Positions 27,155 through 35,807 of a stretch of DNA of 64,000 bases are shown here, piece after piece. The first letter of the stretch is position 1, and every line of letters starts with the position of its first letter. The notes beneath the pieces were generated by a model. It made no database searches. It was not told the origin of the DNA and saw nothing but the letters and a program-made list of their open reading frames with translations. This stretch comes from Saccharobesus litoralis. GTDB lineage: Bacteria; Pseudomonadota; Gammaproteobacteria; Enterobacterales; Alteromonadaceae. Made by a program: the position numbers and the translations under genes. Where the stretch lies: the NCBI RefSeq assembly GCF_003063625.1, contig NZ_CP026604.1, forward strand, positions 5,186,065 to 5,250,064, written 5' to 3'.

Positions 27155-28414
27155 TTAATTCAATGCAATTCGGTCTAGGTGTTGCCAGCTAGAGTGATCA
27201 GAAATAATCACTTTATCGCCGGCAGCTAAACCTTGGTTTATAGCGATATGACGTGACGAACCACGTCCGAAAACAATTTGGGTTTTGTCGGCAAAATTCT
27301 CATCTGTCGATAAACGATACAACGTGCCGCCTTGCTGGCTTTGCGCAACAACAGGACGGCGCACATATAAAGCGTCGTCTAATTGCGCAACCATAATGTC
27401 GGCGTTAACGGTTAAATCAGGGCGAGCTTCGCTCGGTAATGTCTCGGTAAACTCAACATCCACTAACACACTGCCGTTGATCACAGCAGGATCGATACGC
27501 GTGATCTTGCCGCTGACAATGCTTTTGCGAGTATCGATAGACACTGTTTGTCCCAGCGCAACGTCATTGATTAAGCGCTCAGATACATTAATTTCAGCAA
27601 TTAGATCGTCTTGGTCGGCTAATTTAAGTAAGTTACTGCCTATCGACAGTTGTTGGCCTAATTCAGCATTAACTTCTTGCACCACGCCCGATTGCTTGGC
27701 TTTTATGGTTAAATTGGCAACCTGATTTTCAATCCGCTTTAAGCTATTTTCCTGCTTGTTTAATCTTGCTTGGCGCGCATTTAACTGTGCCTGTTTGTTT
27801 TTCTCTAAACGGCTTAAACGTAATTTTTCTACCGCTAAATCATTGGTTAAGCGCTGTACATCTAACTCGGTGCGCTTGTGATCCAAAGCCGAAATAGTGG
27901 CATTACCTTGTTTAACCAAAGTAGCTTCAGCATCAAACTGCAATTGCGCGCTTTGCAGTTGTAATTCCACCGTTTGCACGCGTGCCTGCTGATTTAGTAA
28001 GTCACTTTCCAGCGATACTTGCAGAGCTAATAACTCTGCTTGGGCGGCTTGTACTTCCCATTTCATTTCTTCGGCATCTTGCAGTAATTCGGGGTTATCG
28101 AGTTGATATAAAGTTTGGCCTTGTTGCACCACACTGCCAGGTTTAACCAAAACGCGATCGACACGCCCCGCTACTTGGGTAGCCACCCAACGTATTTCGC
28201 GCGGCACCAATGTACCTGTGCCAAATACTTTAACTTGCATATCGCCTTTTACGACTTCGGCAATCAACAAGCCATCACGACTAAAGCTTTTATAACTAAG
28301 CTTGCTTTGACTCACCCAAACCAGCACAACAGCTAACGCCAAAGCAGCACCGCCATATAAAGCGTACTTTTTTATTGGTTGAGGCTTTTTCGTTTTACGA
28401 GCAACGTCCATCAT
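27155..28414 (-). CDS. HlyD/RND-type periplasmic adaptor of the efflux pump
   Basis: A 419-residue membrane-fusion protein. A basic N-terminus and one transmembrane anchor (about 20-38, YALYGGAALALAVVLVWVSQ) lead to a lipoyl half (RVDRVLVKPGSVVQQGQTLYQLDNPELL). A long alpha-helical hairpin (about 105-235) follows, then the second lipoyl half and beta-barrel (SGVVQEVNAELGQQLSIGSNLLKLAD). It bridges the permease to an outer-membrane channel, which is not encoded here. It is the first gene of the pump operon. Two adjacent ATGs (28414, 28411) follow a TTG; the exact start is open. Confidence 0.9.
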   Translation of the reverse strand: MMDVARKTKKPQPIKKYALYGGAALALAVVLVWVSQSKLSYKSFSRDGLLIAEVVKGDMQVKVFGTGTLVPREIRWVATQVAGRVDRVLVKPGSVVQQGQTLYQLDNPELLQDAEEMKWEVQAAQAELLALQVSLESDLLNQQARVQTVELQLQSAQLQFDAEATLVKQGNATISALDHKRTELDVQRLTNDLAVEKLRLSRLEKNKQAQLNARQARLNKQENSLKRIENQVANLTIKAKQSGVVQEVNAELGQQLSIGSNLLKLADQDDLIAEINVSERLINDVALGQTVSIDTRKSIVSGKITRIDPAVINGSVLVDVEFTETLPSEARPDLTVNADIMVAQLDDALYVRRPVVAQSQQGGTLYRLSTDENFADKTQIVFGRGSSRHIAINQGLAAGDKVIISDHSSWQHLDRIALN

Positions 28415-28500
28415 CAAATCCAGTTAGTTGAAAAAAGCCCATTCACAAAAACAACAAACTAATCAGAATGGGCAAACATGGAACAATTCACTCAAGGTGT

Positions 28501-28517
28501 TGCCAAAAGCATTCCAA
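28501..28517 (-). promoter_or_regulatory. Candidate sigma-54 promoter of the pump operon
   Basis: On the minus strand TTGGAATGCTTTTGGCA contains the invariant GG-N10-GC of RpoN promoters, with TTGG at -24 and a slightly imperfect TTTGGCA at -12. Transcription would begin near 28490, about 75 bases before the adaptor start. It is close to the consensus but not exact. Confidence 0.45.
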
Positions 28518-28580
28518 CTTTATAACCATCTGATTTTTAAACACTTATATCTAAATCATCATGCGAGCCTATTTATTTCG

Positions 28581-28627
28581 TCCCATAAATGGGAAAAAAG
28601 CTAAACCCATCTTGTTTCGAAAATGGG
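28581..28627. promoter_or_regulatory. Two CCCAT/ATGGG dyads, candidate enhancer sites for the NtrC-type regulator
   Basis: TCCCAT-AA-ATGGGA (28581-28594) is a 14-bp palindrome. A second pair, CCCAT (28606-28610) and ATGGG (28623-28627), has a wider gap. Both lie about 90-140 bp upstream of the predicted start of transcription, the normal distance for NtrC-type enhancers. They are also upstream of the FAD oxidoreductase gene at 28723, which might share the control. Confidence 0.55.
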
Positions 28628-28722
28628 ACATAACAAAAGCATTGATCTTTTCATCACATACAAGCGTATGTACTAGAGTTAACTAGCGGTGTTTACATTT
28701 CGGATAAAAAATGTGAGGTAAC

Positions 28723-29712
28723 ATGCGAATAGCGGTAATAGGAGCGGGGTTAGCTGGGCTGCACTGCGCCCACCAATTAACTAAACTGGATTACGACGTA
28801 ACGGTTTTCGAAAAGTCGCGCGGTTGTGGCGGACGCATGGCTGTTAAACGTTTAGACTGGGGCGAATTAGATTTAGGCGCACAATACTTTACTGCCCGTA
28901 GCCCTGAATTTAGAGCGGAATTGGCAAAATGGCTTAAACTAGGAATCGTTAGACAATGGCGCTTTACGCCATATCAAGTAACGAACCAAGGACTAGTACC
29001 TTCTCCCGATACTGACACTAATGCCGAGGATCACAGTACGGCTCGCTATGTTGGCAGCCCTTGCATGAATAGTCCGGTAAAATACTTGGCGAGTACTGTT
29101 AACCTCCAGTTAAACACCTGCGTCACAAACCTTGAATACACTAATAATCGCTGGCGTTTAACAGGCGACAATAATTTGGCTTTGGGCAGCTATGATTGGG
29201 TAATTGTCGCCACTCCCGGTGAACAAGCAAGCGCCTTGCTAAACCAACAAACACATATAAGCTATCTAATTGCCAAGCAAGTGCACACTCCTTGCTGGGC
29301 ACTAGGTGTCGCCACTACCGGAAAAGTCGCCCCATCAATTCAAGGCGTATTTGGTGACAATACGGTTTCTTGGTTATCACGACTATCTAGCAAACCTGAG
29401 CGTTGTATTAAACACAATTTTGACGACATCTGGATGCTACATTTTTCACCTGAAACATCAACAGCCTTAACGGCAGACACTGTTCTACCTCAAGGCCAAC
29501 AATGGCTAGATAAAGTATTCAACAATCAGCTCACTATTCACCATCATTACCAACACTTTTGGCGATACGCCAATTTAGTCAACGACACATCACTACCCCC
29601 TTTGATTGACGACAGCCGCCGCGTGGTTGTTATTGGTGATTGGACGCAAGGAGGCCGAATTGAAGGCGCATTCTTATCAGCGCAACGCGTTATTAACTAT
29701 ATGTTTGCCTAA
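28723..29712 (+). CDS. FAD-dependent amine-oxidase-like (renalase-type) oxidoreductase
   Basis: A 329-residue flavoprotein with the N-terminal FAD motif IAVIGAGLAGLHCAHQL, then VFEKSRGCGGRMAVKR, DLGAQYFTAR, and a C-terminal FAD contact VVVIGDWTQGGRIEGAFLSAQR. This layout fits bacterial renalase-like enzymes, which oxidise off-target dihydronicotinamide isomers. The substrate here is not proved. It starts 20 bp in front of the DUF2256-photolyase pair's leader and may be in one transcription unit with them (21-bp gap after its stop). Confidence 0.8.
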   Translation: MRIAVIGAGLAGLHCAHQLTKLDYDVTVFEKSRGCGGRMAVKRLDWGELDLGAQYFTARSPEFRAELAKWLKLGIVRQWRFTPYQVTNQGLVPSPDTDTNAEDHSTARYVGSPCMNSPVKYLASTVNLQLNTCVTNLEYTNNRWRLTGDNNLALGSYDWVIVATPGEQASALLNQQTHISYLIAKQVHTPCWALGVATTGKVAPSIQGVFGDNTVSWLSRLSSKPERCIKHNFDDIWMLHFSPETSTALTADTVLPQGQQWLDKVFNNQLTIHHHYQHFWRYANLVNDTSLPPLIDDSRRVVVIGDWTQGGRIEGAFLSAQRVINYMFA

Positions 29713-29732
29713 AGCCAACCATCAATCACACC

Positions 29733-29882
29733 ATGAAAAAAGTTCATTTACCGACAAAAGACTGCCCTGTATGTGAACGATCATTTACATGGCGCAAAAA
29801 GTGGGCGAAAGACTGGCAGCAAGTTAAATACTGCTCAGAGCGTTGTCGGCGCTCAAGCAAACAAAAGGCAAAACGAATATGA
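29733..29882 (+). CDS. DUF2256 zinc-finger micro-protein (49 aa)
   Basis: A 49-residue protein with CPVCERSFTWRKKWAKDWQQ followed by VKYCSERCRR: four Cys in a CxxC...CxxxC arrangement and the conserved TWRKKW core of DUF2256. The ATG at 29733 follows the oxidoreductase by 20 bases, and its TGA overlaps the photolyase ATG (ATGA), so translation is coupled. DUF2256 genes are commonly linked, sometimes fused, to cryptochrome/photolyase genes. The function is unknown. Confidence 0.88.
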   Translation: MKKVHLPTKDCPVCERSFTWRKKWAKDWQQVKYCSERCRRSSKQKAKRI

Positions 29883-31420
29883 CAACGCAATACCATAAGC
29901 TGCGTCTAATATTGGGTGACCAACTTAATGCGAGCCATTCTTGGTACAAACAAAAGCAACCGAATATATTGTATTTAATTGCCGAACTACCCCAAGAAGT
30001 TAACTATGTTAAACATCATACCCAGAAAATAGTCGCGTTTTTCGCGGCCATGCAGGCCTTCGCCAATGGCTTGCAAAGCGCGGGGCATCAAGTTTTGCAT
30101 TTAACGCTAGACGAAAGCCAAGCCCATAAAAACTTACCTGAATTGCTCGCGGCCATTATGCAACAGCATCAAATCAGCATATTTGAATATCAAAGACCTG
30201 ATGAGAACCGCTTGCTGCGCCAATTACGTAACTTGGCTTGTGAAAAAATTGAATACGACACCGAGCATTTTTATTTACCCTTTGACGAGTTTGATACCTA
30301 TCTCAAACCCGGCAAAAGCAGCAAGATGGAGTTTTTCTATCGTAAGTTACGTAAGCGCTTTGATATTTTAATGGACGATCAACAACCGGTTGGTGGCAAA
30401 TGGAATTATGACGCGCAAAACCGTAAATCGTTTAAACCCGCCGATATCAAACAGCTACCTGAACCCTTGGTTTTCGCTAACCCAGTTAAGGATATTCTCA
30501 GCCGCTTGCAACGTCATCAAGTTGTGAGTTTTGGCAAATGCGAAGATAACCTACTTTGGCCAATTAACCGCAGCCAAGCACTCGAATTACTCAAGTATTT
30601 TTGTCGTTATTGCTTACCCCTGTTTGGTCAATTTCAAGATGCCATGACTTGCCAATCGGCACATAGCTGGTCGTTGTACCATAGCCGCTTATCATTTGCG
30701 CTCAATAGTAAAATGCTTTCACCTAAGCAAGTGATTGCTCATGCGCTTGCCGCTTATCATCAAAATGCGAATATTGACCTAGCCCAAATCGAAGGCTTTG
30801 TTAGGCAAATTTTAGGCTGGCGTGAATTTGTTAGGTTGGTGTATTGGCAAAATACCGAGCAGTACTCACAACTCAATTATCTAAATGCTAGCCGCACACT
30901 GCCCAGTTACTTTTGGCACGGCAAAACCAAAATGAACTGTATGCAACAATCGATAAACCAATCGCTAGATTATGCATACGCCCATCATATTCAACGCCTA
31001 ATGGTAATCGGCAATTTTTGTTTGCTAACCGGCATTAACCCAGAAGAAGTCGATGCATGGTATTTAGGCATTTACATTGATGCCATTGAATGGGTAGAAA
31101 TGCCCAACACCCGCGGCATGGCCTTGTATGCCGATGGTGGCCTATTCGCCTCAAAACCTTACGCCAGCAGCGGTGCCTATATCAACCGCATGAGCGACTA
31201 CTGCAAAACCTGCTATTACGATGTTAAACAAAAAACAGGCCGCAAAGCCTGCCCATTTAACAGCTTGTATTGGACTTTCCTCAACAACCATCGTCCAACC
31301 CTAGGTAAAAACCCACGCCTCGCCATGCCGTATCGCAACTGGGATAAAATGGATAAAGAGCAACAACAAGCGATTATTCAACAAGGTCAAGTTTGGTTGG
31401 ATAATTTGCAAGAACTTTAA
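29879..31420 (+). CDS. FeS-type cryptochrome/photolyase (deoxyribodipyrimidine photolyase-related)
   Basis: A 513-residue protein that starts with LILGDQLNASHSW (DASH-like antenna domain start of the FeS-BCP group). It has GGKWNYDAQNR, the FAD region EGFVRQILGWREFVR and HIQRLMVIGNFCLLTGI, and C-terminal Cys residues (SDYCKTCYYDVKQKTGRKACPF) that bind a 4Fe-4S cluster. Members repair (6-4) or pyrimidine-dimer damage, or act as light sensors. The ATG at 29879 is chosen because it overlaps the DUF2256 stop and matches the family start; the frame is open for 36 bases further upstream. Confidence 0.9.
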   Translation: MTTQYHKLRLILGDQLNASHSWYKQKQPNILYLIAELPQEVNYVKHHTQKIVAFFAAMQAFANGLQSAGHQVLHLTLDESQAHKNLPELLAAIMQQHQISIFEYQRPDENRLLRQLRNLACEKIEYDTEHFYLPFDEFDTYLKPGKSSKMEFFYRKLRKRFDILMDDQQPVGGKWNYDAQNRKSFKPADIKQLPEPLVFANPVKDILSRLQRHQVVSFGKCEDNLLWPINRSQALELLKYFCRYCLPLFGQFQDAMTCQSAHSWSLYHSRLSFALNSKMLSPKQVIAHALAAYHQNANIDLAQIEGFVRQILGWREFVRLVYWQNTEQYSQLNYLNASRTLPSYFWHGKTKMNCMQQSINQSLDYAYAHHIQRLMVIGNFCLLTGINPEEVDAWYLGIYIDAIEWVEMPNTRGMALYADGGLFASKPYASSGAYINRMSDYCKTCYYDVKQKTGRKACPFNSLYWTFLNNHRPTLGKNPRLAMPYRNWDKMDKEQQQAIIQQGQVWLDNLQEL

Positions 31421-31652
31421 AAACTTGTCCCAAGAATGTAAATAGTTGGGGGGACGCAACAAATACCCCAACCGCTTCGTAAAGGCTTTAACGCGAAGCC
31501 GACACTACCTGAAATCCGCACAATTTAGCTGTAGCTTATCGCCCATCCTTTATAAATTTATAAATAAGGGGTTGATCCACACTCAAAATAATTGTTAACT
31601 ATTAAATGTTTTATTAAACATTAAAACAACTTAACAATTAAAAGGATAAAAA

Positions 31653-32279
31653 ATGAATAAATTAATACTGGCACTATCAACAATTGCGACGGGTTTAGTT
31701 ATGTCAAGCAATGCTTTGGCGGCTGAAAAAGTGTTTGATTCGCCGCGTATGGTAACAACACCCTATGGTTACAACTTGAATATTGTGGCGACATCAGGAG
31801 ATGTTTTCTGTAAAGCCAAAGGCTATCAGTATTACAAAAACACTGAGCTTAAGTTTTTTCCTGAAACCAGTGGTCAACCCCACTACTACGCGATACCTGT
31901 AGGACAAAGCGCCAATACCGAATGGAAAATGGGTGAAACTCTTGGTGGCGAATATTCTTCACCTTACATTTCAAAAATCACCTGTTACTCGCCAGAGCCA
32001 GTTACGCCTGCAAATGGCGTATTTATTGACCCTACGGTAAACGTTAACGGCCAAAACTTACGTTTTGCCGAAACTGCTGTATTAAATGGCTGGTCACTAC
32101 CTATTAATGTTATTTTCTGTACGGGTAATGGTTTCATGCCTGGCACACAAGAAATCGAGACCATTTATCAAGGCTCTTATGCAGAGTACAACGCGCCTGC
32201 CGGTGGATGGGTGAAGAAAACAGCATCAGGTAATGGAATCAACATAGTTTCAAAAATTGAATGCGGCGATCCTATGTAA
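31653..32279 (+). CDS. Secreted protein with two similar Cys-containing halves
   Basis: I do not recognise the family. The 208-residue product has a clear signal peptide (about 1-23, ending SNALA-AE). The mature part has two halves of similar pattern: a beta-strand run with DP/SP and 'YNLN/GQNLR', then FCxxxGF/Y, and at the end SKITC or SKIEC. Each half has one Cys pair that probably forms a disulphide. The AAAGGAT ribosome site is good. It stands alone, so it is likely a single-gene unit with a periplasmic or extracellular product. Confidence 0.7.
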   Translation: MNKLILALSTIATGLVMSSNALAAEKVFDSPRMVTTPYGYNLNIVATSGDVFCKAKGYQYYKNTELKFFPETSGQPHYYAIPVGQSANTEWKMGETLGGEYSSPYISKITCYSPEPVTPANGVFIDPTVNVNGQNLRFAETAVLNGWSLPINVIFCTGNGFMPGTQEIETIYQGSYAEYNAPAGGWVKKTASGNGINIVSKIECGDPM

Positions 32280-32732
32280 TCTCGCTTAAAGCTTAATTTA
32301 ACCTCAACTCTGGTTAAGAATTGCGACACTATTAATTTCCGTTAGTTAACAAGTTTTGATAACCAACAGAACTTCCTTTCTATTTCTGGAGAGAAATTTG
32401 AGCCAAGAACAAAGATAATTGCTCCATGCATTATCTCCTTACCCTCCATCCATGGAGGGCAAGGCAAGTTTACGCGTCAATAGCTAGCCTATTGCAAGTG
32501 AACTTAACGCCCAATTGTTTACAAGAGCTTGGTTCAAAGAGCCTCCAGAAACGGATTTATTATCCAGAATTGAGGTTAATTTATTAACAGGTAAGATCTT
32601 AAGCCTTACCTGTTTATCCAACAATATCCGCGGGATCACCCACAAACTCAAGAGTTCTCAAGGTAACTTTCTAAACCACACTGACAAAAATCTGGGTTAT
32701 CCACAATAGGATTCGAGCAATGCCTTGCCCCC
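32280..32732. other. Gene-free stretch with strong palindromes
   Basis: CCTTACCCTCCAT at 32438-32450 pairs with ATGGAGGGCAAGG at 32451-32464 (one mismatch, almost no loop). A second hairpin, ACAGGTAAG (32587-32595) with CTTACCTGT (32605-32613), could act as a terminator, though only TTTA follows. GGGCAAGGCA (about 32457) is mirrored by TGCCTTGCCC (about 32719), so the whole 270-bp block could be a small non-coding element with inverted ends. Confidence 0.5.
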
Positions 32733-33467
32733 CTAATACGCTATCTCTTCACCTTGCCAATCTATATACGCCAGCTCACCGTCTGGCACTAAACCTTGTT
32801 GGATAGCCAATAGCTGTCTGGCAACAAATTCTGGAGTAAAAAGCTTGCCTTCTTCGACCCGTTTTTGAAATGGTTTGGATAAAGGTGTATTTGTGGTGCC
32901 GGGATGAAAGGCTATTAATTTAACGCCCTTGGCGCGGCGTTTTAATTCAATGCTAGCAGTTTTTAACATCATATTCAGCGCAGCTTTAGATGCTCTGTAC
33001 CCATACCAACCACCTAACTGATTATCACCAATGCTGCCGACACGGGCACTAAACACGGTGACATAGGTGCAAGTTTGCTTGGTCAGAATAGGTAATATTT
33101 GCTTTAGCCACATAACAGGAACGACAGTGTTGCAATGGTAAAGTTGCTCAATATAGCTAAATTCCAAATCCTCTAGCTTCTTCTCCGGCATTTTTTCATT
33201 ATCGTGTAAAACACCATGACAAATATAAACATCATGGACCCGCCCCACTAAATTCGCGATTTGATTAGTCGTACGCGCAATACAAGTCGCGTCATATTCT
33301 GTTTTAAGCCAAATTAAATTATCCGCTGCTAAGTCTTTTGGACAATCACAACGGCTAACGGCAATAACCTGTTTACGCGCAACCAATAAACGCTTGATAA
33401 GCGCTTGCGCAATGCCACTACTGGCACCAATCACTAAACTATCGGCTAAAATATCAGTATGTGTCAT
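32733..33467 (-). CDS. Short-chain dehydrogenase/reductase
   Basis: A 244-residue SDR. The cofactor motif is degenerate (SLVIGASSGIAQALIKRL in place of TGxxxGIG), and the catalytic residues are Ser (VFSARVGS), Tyr and Lys (YGYRASKAALNM). It resembles the C-factor-like SDRs that occur with DUF393 proteins in marine gammaproteobacteria. The substrate is unknown. Its start overlaps the stop of the DUF393 gene by 4 bases, so the two are co-translated. Confidence 0.85.
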   Translation of the reverse strand: MTHTDILADSLVIGASSGIAQALIKRLLVARKQVIAVSRCDCPKDLAADNLIWLKTEYDATCIARTTNQIANLVGRVHDVYICHGVLHDNEKMPEKKLEDLEFSYIEQLYHCNTVVPVMWLKQILPILTKQTCTYVTVFSARVGSIGDNQLGGWYGYRASKAALNMMLKTASIELKRRAKGVKLIAFHPGTTNTPLSKPFQKRVEEGKLFTPEFVARQLLAIQQGLVPDGELAYIDWQGEEIAY

Positions 33468-33904
33468 AGTGTTTCTTTTGGATCTTTTGACGAAAGCATT
33501 TTTGCTTTAGGGTTTGACGATTGGCAGGTTTCACAGTGGCGTTTGCCTGTTAACAGCAAAGAAATTGACGCTCGGTGTTGGGCAAAAAATCGATAGGCGA
33601 GATCTAAAAACGGCCTTAACCATGGCCAGTTAATCGGTGAAAACCATAAACCTTTCCCCACTAAATGCCATGCTCGGTAGGTAACATCTAACCCGACAAG
33701 TAGTTGACCTTTATCCGTTAAACCATGCAGTTTTTTAAGCGCAGCGAGTTTATCAATACGCTGGCTAAAACTTTCGAATTGCTCAGAATACACATCGACC
33801 ATACGAATTTTATTATCCGTATCTAACTTCTCTAGCTGTCGCACCTCAGCCAAACAAAGAGGACACAAGCCATCAAAAAAGAAAATGAGTTTTGCGTTAG
33901 TCAT
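33464..33904 (-). CDS. DCC-family (DUF393) thiol-disulphide oxidoreductase-like protein
   Basis: A 146-residue protein with the hallmark FFDGLCPLCLAEVRQLEKLD near the N-terminus (DGxCPxC) and the downstream GLDVTYRAWHLVGKGLWF...FLDLAYRFFAQHR region of DUF393. The CPLC motif suggests thiol redox activity. An extra CETC sits close to the C-terminus. Upstream it overlaps, by ATGA, the end of a further coding remnant, so the operon once had at least three genes. Confidence 0.85.
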   Translation of the reverse strand: MTNAKLIFFFDGLCPLCLAEVRQLEKLDTDNKIRMVDVYSEQFESFSQRIDKLAALKKLHGLTDKGQLLVGLDVTYRAWHLVGKGLWFSPINWPWLRPFLDLAYRFFAQHRASISLLLTGKRHCETCQSSNPKAKMLSSKDPKETL

Positions 33905-34050
33905 AGGCGTTCGAGTATTTGTATTTTATAACTAGGCTTTACGCCGTTTTTGCTAAATAAGATCACCCAATTTTGATCTGCTCCAGAAGCGACTACCGAC
34001 AACGTAATAACTTTGGGCCATTTGCTCAGTACAAACCGGAAAGGATCGTT
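33901..34050 (-). pseudogene. C-terminal remnant of the gene upstream of DUF393
   Basis: The frame reads NDPFRFVLSKWPKVITLSVV and continues through ASGADQNWVILFSKNGVKPS to a TGA at 33901-33903 that overlaps the DUF393 ATG. The overlap and the protein-like sequence show a former third gene of the operon. A TAA just upstream (near 34053) and lack of any start mean it is a fragment. I do not recognise the family. Confidence 0.5.
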
Positions 34051-34244
34051 AATTTATTAACGCGTTGGCATGGTGAAAATGATGAATACAATTCAAAGAC
34101 GATTAATCCACCGTGTAGTATGCCGCCAGCGGTGTTGATTACAGAGTAGGTTTTTTAGAGTGAGTAAATCAAGCTTGGTTATACTTAATGAAGGATCATG
34201 CCTAGCTTTGTTAAAAGCTCTACTTGACGTACTAGTTATGAATA

Positions 34245-34757
34245 TTAATTGGCGTCCCAAACCCAGTACTTCTTGTTATCTAAACTGAACAGATAAACTG
34301 ATATATCACTAGCATCCTCATAACTAGATAACTTTTTATCAGGAAGAGTATCCCAAATCCATTCAACCTCTTCACGAGTTTGATTATCTTCAATAAAGCA
34401 ATCTAGAAAATCTTGTTTGTTCAAAAAATCCTGCTTCGACGCAATGCACTCGAATGTAGGCTGTCTTCCTTTGATTGTTGGCCAAGCAGTTTCTTGCCAA
34501 GTAGGTAAAGCAGGTGTTTTGTATGTTATTGTCTTAGACGCCTCTGAACCATCATCAAATATCATATTTGGTTCAATGTCTAAATCTATAAGCTTTCCAG
34601 ATGCAAGGCACTCAAAACAAATACAATCAATACTATTAATGCCCGAGTAACCTCCAGCATCAAAACAAACTTCGAGCTTTCCACAAACAGAACAAGCTTC
34701 AGGCTCTGATGTTAAAAAAGCAAATTTATCTGGATTTTTAAAATACTTGAATTCCAT
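34245..34757 (-). CDS. CbrC (UPF0167)-family protein
   Basis: A 170-residue protein matching UPF0167: FKYFKNPDKFAF, then CSVCGKLEVCFDAGGYSG, CICFECLASGK, and a C-terminal FLFSLD-type strand region. Two CxxC pairs probably bind zinc. E. coli CbrC is linked to colicin E2 tolerance, so an immunity-like role is possible, but the mechanism is unknown. The ATG at 34757 is preferred because AGGAG lies 10 bases before it and the family starts there; the frame is open 45 bases further upstream. Confidence 0.78.
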   Translation of the reverse strand: MEFKYFKNPDKFAFLTSEPEACSVCGKLEVCFDAGGYSGINSIDCICFECLASGKLIDLDIEPNMIFDDGSEASKTITYKTPALPTWQETAWPTIKGRQPTFECIASKQDFLNKQDFLDCFIEDNQTREEVEWIWDTLPDKKLSSYEDASDISVYLFSLDNKKYWVWDAN

Positions 34758-34859
34758 AACATTAATGCTCCTGTAGTCAGCGATACTTGGGAATAAAAGC
34801 ATGGCTTCAGTTAGTTAGGAACTAAAGCCATGCTTTTGACACTTTACATTATGCGACTG

Positions 34860-35507
34860 TTAGTTTGTACACTGCCCTGTAACATCATCATACGTATAAC
34901 CACCCGTGTAGGTAACTAAGTTGTCATTAATTACCTTGGTTACAACATTATCTGCCGGATCTGAGCTTAAAACATAATGCGTATATTCTTTATACGAATC
35001 ATTTCCTGATAACCCATAATCATTGACTTTAGTATATTCGATCACGACTTCACCAAAATAACCAAATGAAGGGGAAAATGAACTAGCAATATCTAAGCTT
35101 TTATTTCCATTTAGGCGAATATCTGCATAGTAATTTGTAATATCGTAACCGGAAAACGTATTGTTTCCGCCAGACTGCCTCATATTTATTACGTCATTTA
35201 CGAGAAAATCAATTTCAGGGAATGTTCCTAACGTTCAATTATAAATGCCGTCTACAGGGATTACTCTACGATAGACAGGTCTATCTAAATATATAATGTT
35301 TGTTAGGGTTTCTTCAGTAGAATACTTTTGCACTTTTCTTATTTTAGGACTATCCAAACTCGCTGAGTTATTTGAATAGCTATAACTCTTAACACAAGCA
35401 CTTTCTATTAAATTTTCCGAGGAATCTTTTAATTCCATTAAATAGTCTGCTTGAGCGCAAAAACTAGCTGCATACACGGAAATTGCTATTAACAGAGTTT
35501 TTTTCAT
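34860..35507 (-). pseudogene. Secreted-protein gene with an in-frame TGA
   Basis: The 5' part (35507 to 35238, 90 codons) encodes a signal peptide (about 1-20, ending SFCAQA-DY) and a mature start with SACVKSYSYSNNSASLDSP. A TGA at 35235-35237 interrupts after VDGIYN. The same frame then continues with TLGTFPEIDFLVNDVINMRQ to the TAG at 34860, ending DDVTGQCTN. The conserved frame on both sides indicates one 215-codon gene broken by a point mutation. The two Cys (ESAC, GQC) would fall on opposite sides of the break. Confidence 0.7.
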
Positions 35508-35807
35508 TATTTTTTCTCTTATGATTTGATGAATTGTAAAACTGCCAGTTTATATTTGTCTCGCGACACCATGTTCTCAATGGATGGTCACTCAACTCAA
35601 AAAACTAATCCAATTTACTTAAAATTACAACATCTATAATTCGTGGTTAACCTTTAACCCGCAGCTAATTTTTAAACTCACTCTTAATAATCGTCACACC
35701 TCAAAACGCCCAAACTCGATAAGCTATTCCAACTTATTTTTGCATGCTGGTGTACCTAATCGTAAAATCACTTGATACCCAATGGATTAATCACTAGCAG
35801 AAGAGTT

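Noticed and set aside
28501-28517. A second sigma-54 match using TGGCAACACCTTGA next to it
   Set aside because: Its GG-to-GC spacing is wrong and the -12 GC is missing. The neighbouring TTGG...GC match was preferred.
32515-32709. 64-codon frame in the palindromic stretch
   Set aside because: It spans two hairpins and lacks a start signal. The hairpins explain the sequence better.
35235-35237. TGA as a selenocysteine codon
   Set aside because: No convincing SECIS-type hairpin follows and the residue position has no redox context. A nonsense mutation is simpler.
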